Under the pieces are notes generated by a model that saw only the letters and a list, made by a program, of their open reading frames with translations, did no database searches and had not been told where the DNA came from. Positions 1 through 4,280 of a DNA stretch of 6,761 nt are shown piece by piece. Every line of letters starts with the position of its first letter. Position 1 is the first letter of the stretch. The position numbers were made by a program, and so were the translations under genes. The stretch lies in the NCBI GenBank assembly GCA_937896305.1, contig CALBND010000048.1, positions 1-6,761 on the forward strand, read 5' to 3'. Source of the stretch: an uncultured Actinomycetes bacterium (GTDB taxonomy: Bacteria; Actinomycetota; Actinomycetes; S36-B12; UBA5976).

Positions 1-215
1 ACTCTGTCGTTGTCTACTCGAAAATAGATAATGTAGCTGTGCAATTAATAGGAAATAAACCAAAAATTGGATCAAGAAGACTTGAAGCAGAAGAAGTACT
101 CAGTAAAGCAATTGGTGCACCAGTTTCATTAGGTGCCACTACAACTGATGGACTTGGATTAACTGGACGCGGCGAAGGTTTAGCAGCAATTGCCCATGCA
201 TTGATTAATCGATAG
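1..215 (+). CDS. ispF: 2-C-methyl-D-erythritol 2,4-cyclodiphosphate synthase, C-terminal part
   Basis: The last 70 codons of IspF, in the frame whose first full codon begins at 3, ending in TAG at 213-215. The N-terminal half, with the zinc-binding Asp and His residues, lies outside the window. IspF converts CDP-methylerythritol 2-phosphate into the cyclic diphosphate and releases CMP, in the cytosolic MEP route to isoprenoids. The diagnostic C-terminal signature is visible: ATTTDGLGLTGRGEG at visible residues 45-59, matching the family pattern ATTT(D/E)xLGxTGRGEG. That segment is known to contribute CDP and metal contacts. The upstream segment (KIDNVAVQLIGNKPKIG) fits the family's GNxDxxIIAQxPK stretch. 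It is followed 13 bases later by cysS, the usual actinobacterial order ispF-cysS-rlmB, so it probably belongs to the same transcript. Identification is secure although the gene is partial. Confidence 0.95.
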   Translation, partial: SVVVYSKIDNVAVQLIGNKPKIGSRRLEAEEVLSKAIGAPVSLGATTTDGLGLTGRGEGLAAIAHALINR

Positions 216-228
216 GTCAGTAATAAAA

Positions 229-1614
229 ATGCGTTTATACGACACGACTTCAAGAGGTATTAGAGAATTTGTTCCACTAAAAAGTGGTGAAGTTGGCATG
301 TACTTATGTGGAGCAACCGTGCAAGGCTCTCCTCACATTGGTCATATTAGATCAAGCATGGTCTTTGATATTTTACGAAGATATTTTGAATATAAAGATT
401 ACAAAGTAATATTTGTAAGAAATGTAACTGATATTGATGACAAAATTATTCATAATGCAGGTCATGAAAATATTGAATGGTGGCAATTAGCCGCTCGATA
501 TGAAAAAGAATTCACTTGGGCTCATCAAGTGCTAGGAAATCTAGATCCAACTATTGAACCAAGAGCAACAGGACATATAACTCAAATAATTGAATTAATA
601 CAAAAACTAATTGATAAAGGTTTTGCTTATGTTTCTGAAGGGTCTGTTTGGTTTTCAGTTAGATCTTTTAAAGAATATGGATTGTTATCTGGTCAAAAAT
701 TAGATGAAATGTTAACTGCAGCTGATCCCGATAAGGGTAAGAAGGATCCACACGATTTTGCGCTATGGAAAGCTAGCAAAAATGATGAACCACATTGGAA
801 CACCCCTTGGGGACCTGGGCGTCCCGGATGGCACATTGAATGCTCAGCCATGGCAGAAACATATTTGGGAAAGCAATTTGATATTCACGGTGGAGGCTTA
901 GATTTACAATTTCCTCACCACGAAAATGAAGTAGCACAATCAAAAGCTGCTGGAAACAACTTTGCTAACTATTGGTTACATAACTATTGGGTAACTCAAA
1001 GTGGCGAAAAAATGAGTAAAAGTTTAGGCAACTCCTTGAAAGTAAGTGAAATTCTACAAAACTTTCGAGCCATAGATCTTCGCTTTTATTTACTATCAGC
1101 CCATTATCGAAGTAATTTAGAATTTTCTCACCAAGCATTAACAGATTCTGCAGCTGCTTTTTCTCGAATTGAACAATTTGTAATAAGAGCGGCTGAAAAA
1201 ATTCAAATAGATAAACTGCCGCAAGACCTACCAGCAGAATTCATTACTGCTATGGAAGAGGATTTAGCAACACCTGCTGGCTTTGCAGTAATTCATGATT
1301 ATGTTACCCGTGGAAATAATGCCCTAACAAATAACAGTGATGATTTGATTCAAAACTATGCTTTCGTTAGAAACATGTTGAACCTGTTAGGACTTGACCC
1401 TTTAAGTAGTCAATGGAAAGTAAATACTGGAACAGAAGTCTCAGAGGCACTAGATTCATTGATTCATTCAATGCTTTTGCAGAGAAACCAAGCACGCGAA
1501 GCAAAGAATTTTGCACTAGCCGATAGTGTTCGAGATGCATTAAATAGTGCTGGAATTCTAATTGAAGATGGCACTTCAGGTTCACGTTGGACCATTAATA
1601 AAGAGAAGAAGTAA
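229..1614 (+). CDS. cysS: Cysteinyl-tRNA synthetase
   Basis: Class I aminoacyl-tRNA synthetase, 461 residues, a normal length for the family. It activates cysteine with ATP and charges tRNA-Cys in the cytosol. The nucleotide-binding fold carries the HIGH motif at residues 36-39 inside CGATVQGSPHIGH, and KMSKS at 261-265. The zinc ligands that select cysteine align as C27, C205, H230 and E234, with the same spacing as the well-studied E. coli enzyme. The C-terminal part is the helical anticodon-recognition region. The ATG at 229 gives the usual start (MRLYDTTSRG); only a weak AGG lies upstream at 214-216, and coupling to ispF is plausible. The mycothiol ligase MshC is a close paralogue in Actinobacteria. 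The PHIGH motif, the full length and the ispF/rlmB neighbours favour CysRS. The stop lies two bases before rlmB. Confidence 0.97.
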   Translation: MRLYDTTSRGIREFVPLKSGEVGMYLCGATVQGSPHIGHIRSSMVFDILRRYFEYKDYKVIFVRNVTDIDDKIIHNAGHENIEWWQLAARYEKEFTWAHQVLGNLDPTIEPRATGHITQIIELIQKLIDKGFAYVSEGSVWFSVRSFKEYGLLSGQKLDEMLTAADPDKGKKDPHDFALWKASKNDEPHWNTPWGPGRPGWHIECSAMAETYLGKQFDIHGGGLDLQFPHHENEVAQSKAAGNNFANYWLHNYWVTQSGEKMSKSLGNSLKVSEILQNFRAIDLRFYLLSAHYRSNLEFSHQALTDSAAAFSRIEQFVIRAAEKIQIDKLPQDLPAEFITAMEEDLATPAGFAVIHDYVTRGNNALTNNSDDLIQNYAFVRNMLNLLGLDPLSSQWKVNTGTEVSEALDSLIHSMLLQRNQAREAKNFALADSVRDALNSAGILIEDGTSGSRWTINKEKK

Positions 1615-1616
1615 AA

Positions 1617-2564
1617 ATGGTTGCAAGAAGTAGTAAAAAACCAGCCGGGTCTGGCGGAAAAAATCGTAAAGGACTTAAAGGCAAAGGTCCAACTCCTAAA
1701 GCAAAAGATCGCCCCGCACATGTTAGATATCAAGATAAGAAACGAAAAAATCCTAAGAACACCAGAAGTGCTCAATTCACAAAAGAGCCACGTAGAAATT
1801 CAGGTAACAACGAAAAAAGGTCTGCTTCAGATTTTATTTTGGGTAGAAATCCAGTCCTGGAAGCATTAAAAGAAAACGTTGATGCAGCAGTTTTAAGAAT
1901 TGCTAACGGTGTTGATGTTGATGAGAGATTAAGACAAATTCTTACTATTGCCAGTGAAAAAAATCTTCCGGTTATGGAAGTTGAAAGAAGAGAACTAGAT
2001 CGCTTAACAAATAACACAAATCATCAAGGTGTTGCTCTAGCGGTTTCAAGCTACAAGTATCCAAACCTAAAAGAAGTGCTAGCTCATGCCACGGGAACTC
2101 CATTATTAGTTATTTTGGATGGGGTGACAGATCCTAGAAATTTAGGTGCTGTCATTAGATCTGCTGCAGGTTTTTATGCCAATGCTGTGGTGATTGCTGA
2201 AAGAAGAAGTGCAGGAGTTACCGGAGCTGTTTGGAAAACTGCTTCAGGAGCCCTTTCACATGTACCGGTATGTCAAGTTGTAAATATAACGCGAACAATA
2301 ACTGAGTTACAAGAAAAAGGTTTTTTTGCAATCGCACTTGATGGCAATGGTGATCAGAATTTGGATTCTGTAGATCCAGAATTAGCCGATAGACCAATAA
2401 TTTTAGTAATTGGCGCTGAAGGTAAAGGTGTCTCCAGACTTGTTGCACAAACTTGTGATTTGAGAGTCAAAATTCCGATGAGTAATAAAGTGGAATCACT
2501 CAATGCAGCAGTAGCTACGGGAGTGGCACTCTACTCAATTACGCGGTCGCGTAAACTCAATTAG
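1617..2564 (+). CDS. rlmB: 23S rRNA (guanosine-2'-O-)-methyltransferase, TrmH/SpoU family (RlmB)
   Basis: SPOUT-class SAM-dependent methyltransferase of 315 residues. In E. coli RlmB methylates the ribose of G2251 in the P-loop of 23S rRNA; the same role is inferred here. Residues 1-70 form a Lys/Arg-rich, probably disordered tail with the actinobacterial signature GSGGKNRKGLKGKGPTPKAKDRP (in part, residues 11-33). A substrate-binding domain begins at FILGRNPV (73-80). The catalytic SpoU domain follows with all three motifs: DPRNLGAVIRSA (172-183) with N175 and R181, IGAEGKGVSRL (265-275), and IPMSNKVESLNAA (286-298). The last two form the trefoil-knot SAM pocket. The ATG at 1617 is two bases after the cysS stop, which suggests translational coupling; a purine-rich GAGAAGAAG lies at 1603-1611. 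A tRNA-Thr gene begins 23 bases downstream. Another RNA target within the TrmH family cannot be excluded. Confidence 0.93.
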   Translation: MVARSSKKPAGSGGKNRKGLKGKGPTPKAKDRPAHVRYQDKKRKNPKNTRSAQFTKEPRRNSGNNEKRSASDFILGRNPVLEALKENVDAAVLRIANGVDVDERLRQILTIASEKNLPVMEVERRELDRLTNNTNHQGVALAVSSYKYPNLKEVLAHATGTPLLVILDGVTDPRNLGAVIRSAAGFYANAVVIAERRSAGVTGAVWKTASGALSHVPVCQVVNITRTITELQEKGFFAIALDGNGDQNLDSVDPELADRPIILVIGAEGKGVSRLVAQTCDLRVKIPMSNKVESLNAAVATGVALYSITRSRKLN

Positions 2565-2587
2565 TCAAAAGAATTAATTCAAAACCT

Positions 2588-2663
2588 GCCGACGTGGCGC
2601 AACTGGTAGCGCACCCGACTTGTAATCGGGTGGTTAGGGGTTCAAGTCCCCTCGTCGGCTCCA
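2588..2663 (+). tRNA. tRNA-Thr, anticodon UGU, with encoded CCA
   Basis: The 76-base gene folds as a complete cloverleaf. The acceptor stem GCCGACG/CGTCGGC pairs in all seven positions. The D stem is GCGC/GCGC around AACTGGTA. The anticodon stem CCCGA/TCGGG encloses the loop CTTGTAA with anticodon TGT at 2621-2623. The variable loop is TGGTT, and the T stem AGGGG/CCCCT holds TTCAAGT. The discriminator is T at 2660 and CCA is encoded at 2661-2663. The G1-C72 and C2-G71 pairs agree with known threonine identity elements. It reads ACA and, by wobble, probably other ACN codons. It begins 23 bases after the rlmB stop, so it may be processed from the ispF-cysS-rlmB transcript; I see no clear promoter of its own. 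Its 3' 30 bases overlap, in antisense, the end of the transporter gene. Confidence 0.97.
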
Positions 2664-3578
2664 TATTTTTGTAATATCTGAAATCTTTATTTTTTGCACC
2701 ATTGCCACACCCCACAAAATAAATGCAGCACCGATTGGTTGATACCAATGAATTTTTTCATTCAACACTAAAACTCCAGCAATTGTGGAGACAATTGGAA
2801 TTGCATAAGTAGTGGTAGCTGCTGTTACTGAACCAACATCCCTAATTATTTTAAATACCATAGGAAAAGCAATTCCAGTAGATAAGATTCCTAGAAATAG
2901 AATAGATCCAATGGTACTTGTTTCAATATTTCTAGGAACATCTGTAAAAATTAGGCACAGAATGCTCAGTTGAACTGCTGAAGAAAATAATTGTGCGCCT
3001 GTGAAAGAAAAAGGATTTATACCAAGTGGCGAAACTTTGCCACGTGTATAAATTACTGCCATCGCATAACCTGCAGTGGCAAAAATTACTGCCAAAGTTC
3101 CAAGCAGATCACCTTCTGAAGTGGTTCCTTCCCAGATTCCAATTAGAATCAGCACACCAACAAATCCAGTCAAGATACCAATTGTTTCAGTTTTTGTTAA
3201 CTTTTCACTAGGTATAAAAATCAATGCAAAAATAGCTACCCATAGAGGTGTTGCTGCATTTGCGATACCAGCCATGACAGACGTTATGTGGGTTTCCCCG
3301 TAAGCAATTAAAGAAAACGGCAAAGTGTGTTGCAATAAACCCACAATATTTGCTTTCACCCAAACTTTGCGCGTTTTAGGCAAGCTTTGTTTCAAATAGG
3401 CCAGACTTATCCAAACAACAACTGTTCCGATTAAAACTCTGCCTAGTGCAACTTGTAAAGGTGCAAGATCTTGTCCCGCAATTTTAATAAAAACAAAAGC
3501 TAAGCCCCAGACAACGCTTAAAAAAATCCATGAAGGTAACCATGTTTTTAATGGGGGTGAAGTTGACATTGGATTCAT
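2634..3578 (-). CDS. EamA/DMT-family membrane transporter
   Basis: A 314-residue integral membrane protein of the drug/metabolite transporter superfamily. It shows about ten hydrophobic segments in two EamA-like halves. The first begins with WLPSWIFLSVVWGLAFVFIK near residue 13, including the family's short first helix with a WGxxF-like motif. The second half begins near residue 155 (LLGTLAVIFATAGYAMAVIY). The conserved pattern near the end of each half is visible as ITSVMAGIANAATPLWVAIFAL and VTAATTTYAIPIVSTIAGVLVLNE (quoted in part). The family exports amino acids, nucleobases or other small metabolites; the substrate here cannot be told. The start may be M1 or M4 (ATG at 3567-3569), as no strong ribosome binding site favours either. 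The last ten codons (about WSRRGDLNP) and the TAA stop lie antisense to tRNA-Thr, so the natural tail is dictated by the tRNA sequence. It is divergent from the DUF3263 gene. Confidence 0.9.
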   Translation of the reverse strand: MNPMSTSPPLKTWLPSWIFLSVVWGLAFVFIKIAGQDLAPLQVALGRVLIGTVVVWISLAYLKQSLPKTRKVWVKANIVGLLQHTLPFSLIAYGETHITSVMAGIANAATPLWVAIFALIFIPSEKLTKTETIGILTGFVGVLILIGIWEGTTSEGDLLGTLAVIFATAGYAMAVIYTRGKVSPLGINPFSFTGAQLFSSAVQLSILCLIFTDVPRNIETSTIGSILFLGILSTGIAFPMVFKIIRDVGSVTAATTTYAIPIVSTIAGVLVLNEKIHWYQPIGAAFILWGVAMVQKIKISDITKIWSRRGDLNP

Positions 3579-3630
3579 TCTTTCATGCTTTTACCCACTC
3601 AAGTCACATCAATAACGCGGGTCACTTATA

Positions 3631-3636
3631 AATCTA
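3631..3636 (-). promoter_or_regulatory. Candidate -10 hexamer (TAGATT) for the transporter
   Basis: On the minus strand TAGATT fits the actinobacterial TAnnnT pattern and would start transcription about 45 bases before the transporter ATG. At the usual spacing the -35 position would fall inside the palindrome at 3654-3669 and read about TCGTGT, a poor match to TTGACA. This is a weak prediction based on position and pattern only. Confidence 0.25.
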
Positions 3637-3653
3637 AATACGTGATAAAGACG

Positions 3654-3669
3654 ACACGACCAGTCGTGT
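3654..3669. repeat. Perfect 7-2-7 inverted repeat, candidate operator
   Basis: ACACGAC-CA-GTCGTGT is a perfect palindrome with seven-base arms and a two-base centre. It lies in the divergent gap, 75 bases from the transporter start and 89 bases from the DUF3263 start. The two-base centre makes an RNA hairpin unlikely, and no T-run follows, so it does not look like a terminator. Length and symmetry suit a dimeric helix-turn-helix regulator. It would overlap the -35 region of the candidate leftward promoter and sit near -50 of the candidate rightward one. The symmetry is directly visible; the operator role is inference. Confidence 0.5.
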
Positions 3670-3698
3670 TAACAACCAATTTTTACCGAGTTATTACA

Positions 3699-3704
3699 TA
3701 CGAT
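3699..3704 (+). promoter_or_regulatory. Candidate -10 hexamer (TACGAT) for the DUF3263-csp pair
   Basis: TACGAT fits TAnnnT, which is often sufficient for housekeeping sigma factors in Actinobacteria, and is the only such match on this strand in the rightward half of the gap. Transcription would start near 3711, giving a leader of about 48 bases. No good -35 lies at 17 bases: the sequence there is CCAATT. TTAACA at 3669-3674 resembles TTGACA but is 24 bases away, too far to pair with it. Confidence 0.35.
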
Positions 3705-3711
3705 AGGGGAA

Positions 3712-3730
3712 CACTCAAAAATAAAGAGTG
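3712..3730 (+). repeat. Small inverted repeat in the DUF3263 leader
   Basis: CACTC and GAGTG form five-base arms around an A-rich nine-base loop (AAAAATAAA), just upstream of the ribosome binding site. If transcription starts near 3711, the hairpin would be at the extreme 5' end of the mRNA, where such structures can protect against decay. The short stem and large loop make chance occurrence quite possible. Confidence 0.25.
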
Positions 3731-3740
3731 ACCAGACTTC

Positions 3741-3746
3741 AAGGAG
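3741..3746 (+). promoter_or_regulatory. Ribosome binding site of the DUF3263 gene
   Basis: AAGGAG is the best Shine-Dalgarno match in the window, with 12 bases to the ATG at 3759, slightly longer than usual. An in-frame TAA at 3753-3755 excludes any upstream start in this frame, so ATG 3759 is well fixed. Confidence 0.65.
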
Positions 3747-3758
3747 AATATTTAAATA

Positions 3759-4046
3759 ATGGATGCCGCTTCATTTTCCCCCGGCGGTGATTTCTCCACA
3801 CTTTCAGACAGAGATAAACAAATTCTAGAATTTGAACGTCAATGGTGGAAATACTCGGGTGCTAAAGAACAAGCAATAAGAGAATTATTTTCTATGAGCG
3901 CTACCCGGTACTACCAAGTATTGAATGCTTTGGTGGATCACCCAGAAGCCTTATCTTTTGACCCAATGTTAATTAAAAGACTCCAGAGAATGAGAACCGA
4001 ACGCGCTAGAAATCGTTCGGCCCGTAAACTGGGAATTCAACTTTAA
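3759..4046 (+). CDS. DUF3263 domain protein
   Basis: A 95-residue soluble protein with the conserved actinobacterial DUF3263 core: LSDRDKQILEFERQWWKYSG (residues 15-34), then AKEQAIRELFSMSATRYYQV (35-54) and LNALVDHPEAL. It ends in a strongly basic segment rich in Arg (RMRTERARNRSARKLG). The biochemical function is not known to me. Residues 35-60 read like a helix-turn-helix (a short turn at FSMSAT, then an aromatic helix RYYQVLNAL), and the basic tail would suit nucleic-acid binding; this is inference. There is no signal peptide or membrane segment. It is preceded by a good ribosome binding site and followed 26 bases later by a cold-shock gene in the same direction, so the two are probably co-transcribed. 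In other Actinobacteria, as I recall, DUF3263 genes often sit beside a LytR_C-domain gene, which is absent here. Confidence 0.9.
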   Translation: MDAASFSPGGDFSTLSDRDKQILEFERQWWKYSGAKEQAIRELFSMSATRYYQVLNALVDHPEALSFDPMLIKRLQRMRTERARNRSARKLGIQL

Positions 4047-4072
4047 TTATTTGAAATGAGGCTCTGGCTTTT

Positions 4073-4279
4073 ATGCCATCCGGAAAAGTAATGTGGTTTA
4101 ACTCTGAAAAGGGTTATGGTTTCATTAAGCAACAAGACGGATTAGAAATATTTGTTAGAGAAAATTCAATTATTTCTTCAGGATTTAGAACTTTAATTGA
4201 GGGCCAAGAAGTTATTTTTGAAATTGATTTAGACACAGATTCAAGAGGTCCTCAAGCAATTAAAGTTAACGTTATATAA
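4073..4279 (+). CDS. Cold-shock domain protein, actinobacterial CspB type
   Basis: A 68-residue single cold-shock domain, the usual length for the family. Such OB-fold proteins bind single-stranded RNA or DNA and act as RNA chaperones or transcription antiterminators in the cytosol. It opens with PSGKVMWFNSEKGYGFI: strand 1 with W8 and F9, and RNP1 as KGYGFI at residues 13-18. RNP2 is IFVRENSI (26-33) rather than the usual VFVHxSAI: the His is Arg and the next position is Glu. The C-terminal RGPQAIKVNVI matches the short actinobacterial CspB class, in which Arg at that position is also known. The start is supported by the typical MPSGKV opening and a GAGG at 4058-4061. It lies 26 bases after the DUF3263 gene and is probably controlled with it. 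Its stop is one base from the converging PEP carboxylase stop. Confidence 0.92.
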   Translation: MPSGKVMWFNSEKGYGFIKQQDGLEIFVRENSIISSGFRTLIEGQEVIFEIDLDTDSRGPQAIKVNVI

Positions 4280-4280
4280 A

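Larger units (their letters stand above)
3579..3758. promoter_or_regulatory. Divergent intergenic region between transporter and DUF3263 gene
   Basis: At 180 bases this is the only sizeable non-coding gap in the window. It must hold the control signals for the leftward transporter and the rightward DUF3263-csp pair. It contains a perfect palindrome at 3654-3669, possible -10 hexamers on both strands, a small inverted repeat at 3712-3730 and a good AAGGAG at 3741-3746. GTCAC occurs at 3603-3607 and 3621-3625 as a short direct repeat, which may be chance. I see no tRNA, riboswitch or convincing coding sequence in it. Confidence 0.7.

Noticed and set aside
229..1614. Mycothiol ligase MshC as an alternative to CysRS
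   Set aside because: The PHIGH motif within CGATVQGSPHIGH, the 461-residue length with a full C-terminal domain, and the ispF and rlmB neighbours all fit CysRS better.
1621..1869. 82-codon plus-strand frame overlapping rlmB
   Set aside because: It is a shadow in another frame of the Lys/Arg-rich, A-rich start of rlmB and has no independent signals.
2571..2580. GAATTAATTC palindrome between rlmB and tRNA-Thr
   Set aside because: Ten bases of AT-rich symmetry with no matching flanks and no loop cannot form a terminator hairpin, and it is expected by chance at this base composition.
2557..2748. Minus-strand 63-codon frame containing MEPTRGLEPLTTRLQVG
   Set aside because: This is the antisense reading of a tRNA gene, a familiar spurious annotation; it overlaps tRNA-Thr and has no other support.
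3642..3731. Possible 29-codon GTG-started small ORF in the divergent gap
   Set aside because: It has no ribosome binding site, runs through the palindrome and candidate promoter, and shows no recognisable motif; an open frame this short is expected by chance.
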